Assembly (NCBI GenBank): GCA_026770585.1
Contig: MU646592.1
Coordinates: forward strand, 196,948-208,371
DNA: 11,424 nucleotides
DNA from: Baffinella frigidus
Taxonomy: Eukaryota; Cryptophyceae; Cryptomonadales; Baffinellaceae
Direction of reading: 5' to 3'
Shown here: piece by piece, positions 6,141-11,424 of the stretch
Position numbering within the stretch: the stretch's first letter is position 1
Layout: each line of letters begins with the position of its first letter
Made by a program: the position numbers and the translations under genes
Notes under the pieces: model-generated
Seen by the model: the letters and a program-made list of their open reading frames with translations, nothing else
Databases searched by the model: none
Told to the model about the DNA's origin: nothing

Positions 6141-6252
6141 TACGACTGAGGACGGGTTGGTTCGAGTTGAGGTTCCAGGGGTTCAGGGATTCGGGTTTAG
6201 GGTTTGTGGAAGAGCGCTGCCCGCTCGGATGATAGTCGAGAGTTCATCCGGA

Positions 6253-6405
6253 CGAGTATTTCTGAGAAATACGATTTCGGGGACCACCGATGCGATTTTG
6301 GTGTATCTTAAGGCTATATGTTGTGAAGTTACTACTCTGAAAGGCCAATATGAACAGCTCCTCAGCCTTAATATACACCAAAATCGTATTCCTCAGAAAT
6401 ACTCG
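6253..6405. mobile_element. Foldback element W
   Basis: A 153-bp inverted repeat. Arms start CGAGTATTTCTGAG and share AATACGATTT, TTTTGGTGTAT and TTAAGGCT; the left arm carries an extra piece near 6278-6300 in which GCGATTTT partly repeats the arm. The centre (about 6318-6360) is unique. An 84-codon frame crossing both arms is explained by the palindrome. No target duplication found. Confidence 0.72.
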
Positions 6406-6516
6406 CCGTGATGAGAGTGGGGGACGTGTTGGAAGTGTGAGACATTTCCGTTACTCGACATTGTCGTAACTCGAGAGTACCGTTCGACAACTTCACTCGG
6501 AGCCACAACATTTCGT

Positions 6517-6611
6517 CTAAGTCAACTCCCACTGAAAGCTAGCGCCTTAAGTCAAATGCCTGGTCCCAGACCAGGTTCCATCTAAACGAAATCAGGGGAA
6601 AGTTGACTTAG
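6517..6611. mobile_element. Small palindromic element X (GT flanks)
   Basis: A 95-bp element with ends CTAAGTCAACT/AGTTGACTTAG, flanked by GT on both sides (6515-6516, 6612-6613). Near its middle is CCTGGTC-CCA-GACCAGG. AAGTCAACT also occurs inside family B and near 8054. Confidence 0.5.
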
Positions 6612-6790
6612 GTGATCTGGTTGACTTAGCCTAAATCTTGTGGGTCGGAGTGAACTTGGCGGGTTTGTACCATGCCGATAACTGAACCGGGCTGTGTGAG
6701 CACACCTCGTTTTCGTCAACAGGTTTTGGGGTTTGTTCTTGTTGAGGCTTGCGTGACACAGGTGGTTCGCGCTAGGACCCCTTTTCTGTT

Positions 6791-6875
6791 TCTCTCTCGC
6801 GCGCGCGCTCGCTCTCTCTCTCCCTCTCCCTCTCCCTCTCCCTCTCCCTCTCTCTCTCTCTCCCTCTCTCGTGTT
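6791..6875. repeat. CT/GC/CCCTCT microsatellite
   Basis: TCTCTC, a GC run and several CCCTCT hexamers. The 116-120 codon frames on both strands over this tract (RGRGRG or SPSPSP) are artefacts. Confidence 0.97.
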
Positions 6876-7008
6876 GAATGCTGGCTTCGTGCACGTTTCT
6901 TCCGCCCTGTGTGTACTAAATTTCATCGCCAATTTTCAAAAATTAAAACCGTTTTCTTACCTCGATCCGCAGGTGGGGGCGAAAGGCGTGGAGGGAAACT
7001 GGTGGCAT
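6876..7008. other. Spacer with an M-like remnant
   Basis: TGTGTACTAAATTTCATCGCC near 6909 resembles the TGTGTAGTAAATTTCATTGCC part of M, and GATCCGCAGGTGGG near 6965 is the reverse complement of the M tail phrase CCCACCTGCGGATT. Probably a decayed, rearranged M copy. No gene is seen. Confidence 0.45.
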
Positions 7009-7058
7009 GCCTTCAACATCCACGTTCGGGATGAGCCTCAGGTTCCGAGCCTCCCCTT
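7009..7058 (+). repeat. Subtelomeric repeat C, copy 1 (end part)
   Basis: Starts GCCTTCAACATCCACGTTCG and ends CGAGCCTCCCCTT, where element B copy 3 is inserted. It matches the second half of C copies 2-4. Confidence 0.85.
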
Positions 7059-7196
7059 CCACACGGTGGACTACGGACCTTTCATCAAAAGTCAACTTGC
7101 CCTGTGGACACTTAACTTTAAAGATATTCGCATGCAAATTTGGTCACGTTAGCGCTAAATCTAGGGGTCCCGAAACCCTCGAAGCCCACCGTGTGG
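7059..7196 (+). mobile_element. Element B, full-length copy 3 (TT target duplication)
   Basis: 138 bp, with nearly perfect ends CCACACGGTGGACTACGG / CGAAGCCCACCGTGTGG, flanked by TT on both sides (7057-7058, 7197-7198). The site GAGCCTCCCCTTTAGG is uninterrupted at 7697-7712, an approximate empty site. GGTCACGT is at 7142-7149. The right part (TCTAGGGGTCCCGAAACC) is shared with copy 4 rather than with copies 1-2, so two subfamilies exist. Confidence 0.88.
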
Positions 7197-7197
7197 T

Positions 7198-7300
7198 TAG
7201 GGTTTAGGGTTCAGGGTTAAGCCGCCAGATGTCGAGGTTTGTTAGCCGTCAGCCTTCAACATCCACGTTCGAGATGAGCCTCAGGTTCCGAGCCTCCCCT
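7198..7300 (+). repeat. Subtelomeric repeat C, copy 2, with TTTAGGG/TTCAGGG motif
   Basis: Begins with TAGGGTTTAGGGTTCAGGG (telomere-like, opposite orientation to base 1), then TTAAGCCGCC, AGGTTTGTTAGCCGTC, CTTCAACATCCACG, GATGAGCCTCAGGTTCCGAG and CCTCCCC. D2 follows directly. Confidence 0.88.
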
Positions 7301-7430
7301 TAGCAGCGAGCGAAGACCTTCTCACCTTGAATCCAAGGTGAAATTCCGGTTAGGTTCCAGTGCAATGGATAAGATTCTAGTACAAATCATTTAGATGGAC
7401 TGTATCCGGGAAGCCTCCGGTGGCTGCTAA
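7300..7430. mobile_element. Element D2, 131 bp
   Basis: Ends TTAGCAGC and GCTGCTAA, exactly the length of D1. Inserted at the CCCC of GAGCCTCCCC at the end of repeat C; the right flank CCCTTTAGGG resumes the sequence found uninterrupted at 7700-7712. It has an internal hairpin CACCTTGAATCCAAGGTG. Confidence 0.78.
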
Positions 7431-7434
7431 GTGG

Positions 7435-7495
7435 CCCTTTAGGGTTTAGGGTTCAGGGTTTAGAGCCGCATGGTTTCAAGGGGTTGGCCAACCCC
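7435..7495 (+). repeat. Subtelomeric repeat C, partial copy, with perfect palindrome
   Basis: TTTAGGGTTTAGGGTTCAGGG leads into a shortened C repeat (AGAGCCGC, GGTTTCAAGGGGTT). It ends in the perfect 16-bp palindrome GGGGTTGGCCAACCCC (7480-7495), which abuts the truncated B element. Confidence 0.78.
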
Positions 7496-7603
7496 AAGTC
7501 AACTTGCCCTGTGGGCAGTTAACTTTAAAGATTTTCTAGTGCAAATTTGGTCACGTTACCGCTCAATCTAGGGGTCCCGAAACCCTCGAAGCCCACCGTG
7601 TGA
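7496..7603 (+). mobile_element. Element B, copy 4, left end missing
   Basis: Begins within the element at AAGTCAACTTGCCCTGTGG and continues TTAACTTTAAAGATTTTC, TGCAAATTTGGTCACGTTA and TCTAGGGGTCCCGAAACC to the right end GAAGCCCACCGTGTGA. Same subfamily as copy 3. About 30 bases of the left end are absent. Confidence 0.85.
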
Positions 7604-7709
7604 TAGGGTTCAGGGTTCAGGATTAAGCCGCCTGATGTCAAGGTTTGTTAGCCGTCTGCCTTCAACATTCACGTTCGGGATGAGCCTCAGGTTCCGAGCC
7701 TCCCCTTTA
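7604..7709 (+). repeat. Subtelomeric repeat C, copy 3
   Basis: Starts TAGGGTTCAGGGTTCAGG, then TTAAGCCGCCTGATGTCAAGG, TTAGCCGTCTGCC and GATGAGCCTCAGGTTCCGAG, and runs uninterrupted through CCTCCCCTTTAGGATTTAGG. This copy supplies the empty site for the B and D2 insertions. Confidence 0.88.
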
Positions 7710-7735
7710 GGATTTAGGGTTCAGGCCACGGCAGG

Positions 7736-7915
7736 TCATACGTGAGAATTTCATAACGCAACGTTTCGTTTTCGTGGTACAAATGGTACGTACTGACCTG
7801 GTGAGACGCAACTCCTCGTCCTCTCCACGTCCGATCCGAACACAAAATTTCAGATCCGGGTACAAACTTGAAAATAAGACTTGTATCCGAAATTCCGACT
7901 TATGACCTGGCGTGG
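7736..7915. mobile_element. Short inverted-repeat element G
   Basis: A 180-bp element with arms CCACGGCAGGTCATA...GAATTTC and GAAATTC...TATGACCTGGCGTGG. The left flank GGGTTCAGG and right flank TTTAGCCGCC rejoin to repeat C almost exactly, so it sits between the telomere motif and the body of a C copy. It contains CGTGGTACAAATGGTACG (7769-7786). Target duplication is not clear. Confidence 0.75.
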
Positions 7916-7997
7916 TTTAGCCGCCTGATTTCAAGGGGTTAGCCGTCTGCCTTCCAACATCCACGGTCGAGAGGATCCTCAGGTTGTGAGCCTCCCC
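7916..7997 (+). repeat. Subtelomeric repeat C, copy 4
   Basis: TTTAGCCGCCTGATTTCAAG, GGGTTAGCCGTCTGCC, AACATCCACG and CCTCAGGTTGTGAGCCTCCC. More diverged than copies 2 and 3. Confidence 0.82.
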
Positions 7998-8236
7998 CGG
8001 CCTGGTGTTTCCACGCAACGATGACCTGTGCACCAAATCCCTCTGTTTTCAAAGTCAACTCGCCTTGAATCGCCCACAAATCTGTCAACTTAACCAGATT
8101 CCGGATTAAAATGCTTTTAGAAGTGCAGGGAGTAATAGAAAGACTCAACAAAAATACCCCTGTTTGATACACAGTCCATCGTCGCGTGGTTTGGCGAGTA
8201 GGTCCTGATCTTGCAAGACCGGTGTGGAAGAAGGGA
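7998..8236. other. Unassigned spacer
   Basis: No gene recognised. AAAGTCAACTCGCCTTGA (about 8053) resembles the family B interior. A 77-codon minus-strand frame overlaps it without recognisable features. Confidence 0.3.
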
Positions 8237-8343
8237 ATATCCCTTAAGTGACCAGCGGGTCAAAATTGACCCCCGGCAGGTCCTAGGCAGGTCCTAGGGC
8301 CCTACGGTAGGGCGTATGAGCCTACTGGCCACTTAAGGGATAT
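8237..8343. mobile_element. Palindromic element H with internal hairpins
   Basis: Arms ATATCCCTTAAGTGACCAG (8237-8255) and CTGGCCACTTAAGGGATAT (8325-8343) pair with one mismatch. Inside are GGGTCAAAATTGACCC (8257-8272), a tandem GGCAGGTCCTA pair (about 8276-8297) and the perfect hairpin GCCCTACGGTAGGGC (8299-8313). Non-coding; the type of element is unknown. Confidence 0.65.
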
Positions 8344-8519
8344 GGTTGCCATGTTGGTTTCGATCCGGAATAAACGCTTTTTATTCTCTATTTTAAGGCT
8401 GCGTTCCCGGACGTGACGCCTCTCGAAAGGTGGTGGTTTCGGGGTCTTGATTCGCGAAAGGTGGTGGTTTCGAGGACGTGGTCCGCGAAATTCGTACCTG
8501 GCGCGTCCGCTAGGTGTTC
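8344..8519 (+). repeat. Spacer with 31-bp direct repeat
   Basis: CGAAAGGTGGTGGTTTCG occurs at 8424-8441 and 8455-8472, with related GGACGTG phrases before and after. The rest of the stretch shows no gene. Confidence 0.75.
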
Positions 8520-8702
8520 TTTTTTGTTTTTGTCTCTGTCTGTCTGTGTGCATGCCTGTCTGTGTATCTCTGTCTCTCTCGCTCCCTCTTGCTGTGTCTC
8601 TATCCATGTCTGTGCCTATGTCTATGTATGTGTCTGTGTCTGTGTCTGTGTCTGTGTCTATGTCTGTGCCTATGTCTATGTCTGTGTCTGTGTCTGTGTG
8701 TG
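8520..8702. repeat. TGTCTG/TGTCTA microsatellite
   Basis: About 180 bp of irregular TGTCTG, TGTCTA and TGTGCC hexamers. Frames translating to CVCV, CLCL or HRHR runs are artefacts of this tract. Confidence 0.97.
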
Positions 8703-8759
8703 GCTGTCAAACGAGGTGAGCACGTGGAGCAAGTTCTGACTGTGGCCGGGGTTTGCATG

Positions 8760-8881
8760 GGATGTTTTTCGGGTACGAGGTACGCACGTACCATTTAGTA
8801 CCACGAAACGAACCGTTGCGTCCTGAAATTCTCTCCAACGGCCTGGCGTGGTGTGCAGGGGATGTTTTTCGGGTACGAGGT
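8760..8881 (+). repeat. Direct repeat of 22 bp at exact 100-bp spacing
   Basis: GGATGTTTTTCGGGTACGAG + GT occurs identically at 8760-8781 and 8860-8881. The intervening 78 bases contain TTTAGTACCACGAAACGAAC, a phrase resembling the centres of N1, N2 and A. Confidence 0.9.
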
Positions 8882-8936
8882 CACCGACCGGATGATCTCC
8901 CCGGGCCCTGTTGTGCGTCGCCCCCCCCGTCCCCCA

Positions 8937-9165
8937 AAACCCCTACCCCAAACCTCAAACCAACCTACCCCAAACCTCAAACCCTCATCCTAAACCCGCA
9001 ACGCGCAACCTCAAACACTCACCCTAAGCCCGCAACCCGCAACCTCAAACCCTAAACCCGCAACCCGCAACTTCGAACCCTACCCCTAAACCCGCAACCA
9101 GCAACCTCAAACCCTCACCCTAAAATCGTAACGCCCAACTTGAAACCCTAGCCATAAACCCGCTA
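8937..9165. repeat. Telomere-derived degenerate minisatellite (block 3)
   Basis: About 230 bp of units such as CTAAACCCGCAACCCGCAAC + CTCAAACCCTCACC, roughly 35-45 bp long, mixing CCCTAAA with CCCGCAA and CCTCAAA. It looks like diverged interstitial telomere sequence re-amplified as a longer unit. Confidence 0.82.
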
Positions 9166-9413
9166 CCCGCACCCCCCTTCCCCGCGTCAAGTCGCGACCT
9201 GCTTTGCCCTGTGACCACCTTTGCAACTGCACCCGCCGAAAGCAACCGACGCGATTCAAAAGTGGTTGCACGAACCCACTTTTTTAGTGAAATGTTTTCA
9301 TCGTTTAGCGAAATGTTTCGATCGTTGGTCAAACCCCCCATTTCCCCCCGACGTGTACACAGAAGTCGTCGATATCCGACGCCCCACCGGCACAAAATCG
9401 CCGGGCGTTGAAC
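9166..9413. other. Spacer with 21-bp tandem pair
   Basis: GTGAAATGTTTTCATCGTTTA and GCGAAATGTTTCGATCGTTGG are adjacent similar 21-mers (about 9286-9328), preceded by the hairpin AAAAGTGG...CCACTTTT. A minus-strand frame of 124 codons crosses this region and the minisatellite; it has no features I recognise. Confidence 0.4.
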
Positions 9414-9415
9414 GA

Positions 9416-9854
9416 CCACCAGCAACCCGTAGCAGCTTATCCTCTTGCCGGTTTGAAAAATGAAATGTCCATCTATATTTCGGGTTCTCTGCAAAATTTC
9501 GCCCCTAATTTTTGTCCTTTTTCAAATCTGAAAGCGCAGATCCTCGAGATTTGGCCGTCAGCTCCAGAATCTGCTAAAAAAATTCGAGCTGCGATGAAAT
9601 CTTGAGATCTTTACTACAGGCCAAAAAATATGTTCTAAAGGGATTATATTCCTATAAAACCGGCAAGAGGATAACCGGTTCGGGTACTGTAGTAATTTTC
9701 AGCCAAACCAAGGATATCTTCTTGAATCTCCCCGTCAGCAATTCCCAGGTCTTTAGGGCCTCCTACCGTAGGGTCGTACGAATAAATCAAAACAATCATT
9801 TCGTTCCCGGATTCTTGAGAGGACCCGGTAAAAGCTGCTACGGGTTGCTGGTGG
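9416..9854. mobile_element. Inverted-repeat element J (GA flanks), host of nested element I
   Basis: The 39-bp left terminal repeat (9416-9454) starts CCACCAGCAACCCGTAGCAG. Its mirror is found in two pieces, 9656-9674 and 9834-9854, separated by element I. The flanks are GA on both sides (9414-9415, 9855-9856). Without the insert J is about 280 bp. Its interior (about 9460-9605) has a plus-strand frame with fairly normal amino-acid composition ending at 9605, but I recognise no domain. Confidence 0.82.
9675..9831. mobile_element. Element I nested in the right terminal repeat of J
   Basis: About 154-157 bp starting CCGGTTCGGGTACTGTAG and ending GAGGACCCGGTA. Removing it restores GGATAAGCTGCTACGGG, the exact complement of the left J repeat, so the insertion is certain. 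AA (or TAA) appears duplicated at the junctions; the A-run blurs the exact right end. It contains TGTAGTAATTTTC (9688-9700) and CCTACCGTAGG (9762-9772). Confidence 0.82.
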
Positions 9855-9859
9855 GATGA

Positions 9860-10030
9860 CCACCCTTGACTTTCCTTGCTCGGATAGCGAGGGGGCAAAC
9901 AGATCGGATTCTTGCCGGCCTTCTCAATGGGAAGTCTAGCGCCCACAGACTGGATGCGACTTGTACAAATCTTCGATTCGTACCCGATCCGTTTGCTCCC
10001 TCGCTATCAGACCAAGGGGGGGGCCTGTGG
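9860..10030. mobile_element. Inverted-repeat element K
   Basis: Inner arms GGATAGCGAGGGGGCAAAC and GTTTGCTCCCTCGCTATC pair well, with ATCGG/CCGAT further in. The outer ends read CCACCC and CTGTGG. Flanks (GA and AT) do not match. It starts six bases after J. It contains TTGTACAAATC near the centre. Confidence 0.62.
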
Positions 10031-10174
10031 ATAACCTCCAACTCAGAAAACTACGCACAAAGTTCCGCAAGTTAATCATTGGAGTGTTTCAGAGGAAACA
10101 CGCCACAGAAATGGTCAGTCACGTTGTCTCCGAACATCCGAGGAAGATGTGACTCTTAGCCTTTTGAGCGGATT
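10031..10174. other. Spacer with a diverged S-like segment
   Basis: GTGTTTCAGAGGAAACACGCCA and AGTCACGTTGTCTCCGAACATC (10084-10138) echo the order found inside S (TTTCTTGAGGAAACATGCCA, GGTCACGTTATCCCCGGAAATCC). Probably an old relative without clear ends. No gene is seen. Confidence 0.4.
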
Positions 10175-10266
10175 GAATTTTTTTGACCAGGAGCGAGGTT
10201 GGAATGCCCCATCCTGGTACAAATGTTTAGAACCCTACATGTAAAAAGGATCCTCGAGCATTCTCG
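10175..10266 (-). mobile_element. Half of an L element, inverted relative to L2
   Basis: About 90 bp nearly identical to the reverse complement of 10829-10918. It includes GACCAGGAGCGAGGTTGG, CCTGGTACAAATGTTTAGAA, TACATGTAAAAAGGATCC and GAGCATTCTCG. It stops in mid-element, so the other half is missing. With L2 it forms a long inverted repeat enclosing about 560 bp. Confidence 0.85.
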
Positions 10267-10418
10267 CCACGCGCAGGATGCCTCGGAATGTTTCCTCATC
10301 TGAGAAACTCATCTCGAATGATAACTGAATCAGCTCCCTGATTAGCGTTTTCATTGCTTGCAGCCTTTTGAGATACCAGAGCGCCGGGCGCCCTGCGAAC
10401 CACTCAAAAATGCATTCT
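10267..10418 (-). other. Unique segment with a protein-like minus-strand frame
   Basis: On the minus strand this stretch reads openly with mixed, non-repetitive composition, including ECIFEWFAGRPALWYLKRLQ and LIRELIQLSFEMSF. Unlike the other open frames here it does not come from a microsatellite. The frame continues at both ends into elements L and U, so no real start or stop belongs to it. It might be a captured exon fragment or chance; I recognise no family. Confidence 0.2.
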
Positions 10419-10570
10419 CTAGCTCTGTCCCACTTTGAGTTGGGCTCCTCATCAATTCGCCCTCCCCCAAATTTCACATGTGAATTTCCTGGGGGGGTGG
10501 CAAAATTCACCTTGGAAATTGGGGGGGGGGCGAATTGATGAGTAGCCCAAATCAAGTGGGACAGAGCTAG
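10419..10570. mobile_element. Foldback element U
   Basis: A 152-bp palindrome with arms of about 65 bp beginning CTAGCTCTGTCCCACTT and ending AAGTGGGACAGAGCTAG. Shared inner phrases are TCATCAATTCGCC and GTGAATTT. Homopolymer C and G runs (5-11) lie on opposite arms. The apex is short (CCTGGGGGGGTGGC). No target duplication found. Confidence 0.78.
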
Positions 10571-10650
10571 ATTCTGTGAGAGGAGGATACATTGTTGAAC
10601 ACGACCGCGACGAGCCAGGAGGCAAGGTGGGGCTAGACGTAAAAGCTCTA

Positions 10651-10799
10651 GAGCGCTGTGCAGAGAAGTTGGCCACGGGAAATAATGGGAAATCGAGAAA
10701 TTGGAGCCATTTGGTCACCTTTTGAGAAATTCAGTACCACGAATTTCTCAAAAGTGGACAAAATGGCTCCAATTTTCCCATTTTCCCGTTTTTCGGTAG
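10651..10799. mobile_element. Foldback element N2
   Basis: A copy of N1, identical over long blocks (GGCCACGGGAAATAATGG, TTCTCAAAAGTGGACAAAAT, GGCTCCAATTTTCCCATTTT) and again meeting with almost no loop at CAGTACCACG. The left end is complete (CTCTA-GAGCGCTGTGCAG); the right end is cut at TTCGGTAG, where N1 has GGTGGCCAAC. A TA precedes the left end at 10649-10650. Confidence 0.8.
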
Positions 10800-10823
10800 C
10801 AGCCCGCTCGCTCGCCCAAGCCT

Positions 10824-11012
10824 CCACTCGAGAATGCTCGAGGATCCTTTTTACATGTAAGGTTCTAAACATTTGTACCAGGATAGGGCATTCCAACCTC
10901 GCTCCTGGTCAAAAAAATCTTCCATGACCAATTTTACGTGAAAGTTACTACACAAATACTAACTTGTAAAGCATCTCACTTTTAAATAAGCCCTTCCAGC
11001 ATTCTCGTGTGG
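10824..11012 (-). mobile_element. Element L2, full length
   Basis: A 189-bp element with ends CCACTCGAGAATGC and GCATTCTCGTGTGG. The order of blocks (GGATCCT, TACATGTAA, TTGTACCAGGAT, CCAACCTCG, TGACCA, GTTACTACACAAA, ACTTGTAAA, TTTAAATAAGCCC) matches the reverse complement of L1. Flanks are CT and AA, so no target duplication survives; its left part may have been exchanged with the inverted half copy at 10175. Confidence 0.82.
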
Positions 11013-11042
11013 AACAGCTGTTTGGGTGGGAATCCCGACCCC
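10998..11042 (+). repeat. Duplicated L-end plus flank, copy 1
   Basis: AGCATTCTCGTGTGG followed by AACAGCTGTTTGGGTGGGAA and CCCGACCCC. About 45 bp repeated at 11317-11362, so the end of an L element and its outside flank were duplicated together. Confidence 0.88.
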
Positions 11043-11139
11043 GAATGGCTCTACGTCTTGAGTCAGTGAATCCACTGTACAATCTGTGAATTCACGCCAA
11101 ATTGAGGCCTGATCAAATGGCGCAGACTTGTTTATGTGG

Positions 11140-11264
11140 AAACGGTTTTAATTTAGAATTTCTGGGTAATGAAATTTACTACAAAGCATGATCTTTATTA
11201 GTAATATTAAAGCATTCGTGTAGTAATTTTCACTGATTTCCAAGGTTTAAAATTTAAACCGTTT
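11140..11264 (-). mobile_element. Element M2
   Basis: Imperfect palindrome whose ends are AAACGGTTT and AAACCGTTT. The centre, in reverse complement, reads TTACTACACGAATGC, TTTAATATTACTAATAAAG and TGTAGTAAATTTCATTACCC, matching the M units at 2574-2750. It carries the uninterrupted form of the O1 target site. Confidence 0.78.
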
Positions 11265-11272
11265 GCATATGA

Positions 11273-11307
11273 GTATAGCCACTAACCCGCAGACGTATAG
11301 CCACTAA
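11273..11307 (+). repeat. 13-bp direct repeat
   Basis: GTATAGCCACTAA at 11273-11285 and 11295-11307. Confidence 0.9.
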
Positions 11308-11316
11308 GGCCCCTCT

Positions 11317-11362
11317 AGCATTCTCGTATGGAACAGCTGTTTGGGTGAGAATCTCGACCCCT
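11317..11362 (+). repeat. Duplicated L-end plus flank, copy 2
   Basis: AGCATTCTCGTATGG, AACAGCTGTTTGGGTGAGAA and TCTCGACCCC. Second copy of 10998-11042. A C14-15 homopolymer follows at about 11365-11379; the last 45 bases show nothing further. Confidence 0.88.
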
Positions 11363-11424
11363 AACCCCCCCCCCCCCCTGGATCGGTTGCAGATTTACAA
11401 CCGTCCCAACTGTGATCGAAGGCA

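Noticed and set aside
6009-6177. Possible tRNA-derived SINE promoter near GGTTCGAG (6157-6164)
   Set aside because: No matching A box at the right distance, no tRNA fold and no A-tail; family B instead has terminal inverted repeats.
6582-7034. Frames of 116-120 codons over the CT microsatellite
   Set aside because: Arg/Gly or Ser/Pro runs from the repeat; the flanks show no conserved features.
8413-8798. Overlapping open frames on both strands
   Set aside because: They translate the TGTCTG microsatellite (CVCV, CLCL, HRHR).
9120-9494. 124-codon minus-strand frame
   Set aside because: It starts inside J, crosses spacer and ends in the telomere-derived minisatellite; no domain recognised.
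9602-9859. 85-codon frame with fairly normal composition
   Set aside because: It crosses the nested boundary between J and I on both sides, so it is a chance product of insertion.

Overview
This window looks like a eukaryotic subtelomere with no convincing protein-coding gene. It opens with about 110 bases of CCCTAAA repeats, which read inward as the C-rich strand of a left chromosome end. The TTTAGGG-type repeat is shared by plants, many green algae and several other protist lineages, so I place it only as a nuclear genome with a plant/alga-type telomere. Further telomere-like blocks lie inside the window (3483-3767, 5261-5334, a degenerate one at 8937-9165, and short reverse-oriented pieces at 7198-7220, 7440-7462 and 7604-7620). 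The rest is a mosaic of microsatellites, subtelomeric repeats and many short inverted-repeat elements.

Layout. 1-112: terminal telomere repeat. 235-2270: dense short palindromic elements (L1, S, A1, A2, E, N1) set in duplicated spacer repeats (R, T). 2309-3417: nested elements (Q, O1, M, B fragments, F, P) and purine-rich microsatellites. 3483-4086: interstitial telomere block, then a large GATA/GA microsatellite. 4087-5260: element B1, foldback O2 and its empty target copy. 5261-6630: interstitial telomere, a 34-bp minisatellite, D1, another B copy and two hairpin elements. 6791-6875: CT microsatellite. 7009-7997: subtelomeric repeat C, in at least four copies interleaved with telomere motifs and interrupted by B, D and G elements. 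8237-9165: hairpin H, a TGTCTG-type microsatellite, a 100-bp-period direct repeat and a telomere-derived minisatellite. 9416-11264: nested elements J/I, K, U, N2, L2 and M2, with a large inverted repeat at 10175-10918.

How it fits together. Comparing copies inside the window lets many elements be delimited and some insertions be seen as filled/empty pairs. Two transposition signatures recur. One is a group of unrelated-looking 130-280 bp elements that begin CC(A/G)C and end G(T/C)GG; seven of them have matching 2-bp flanks (AA, CT, TT, TA, GC, GA, AA). The other is a group beginning TA-GAGC with a TA duplication, seen in foldbacks O1 and O2. Elements of different families share two internal motifs, TGGTACAAA and TGTAGTAAATTTC. 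No transposase is encoded here, so all appear non-autonomous. Family letters are local to this answer.
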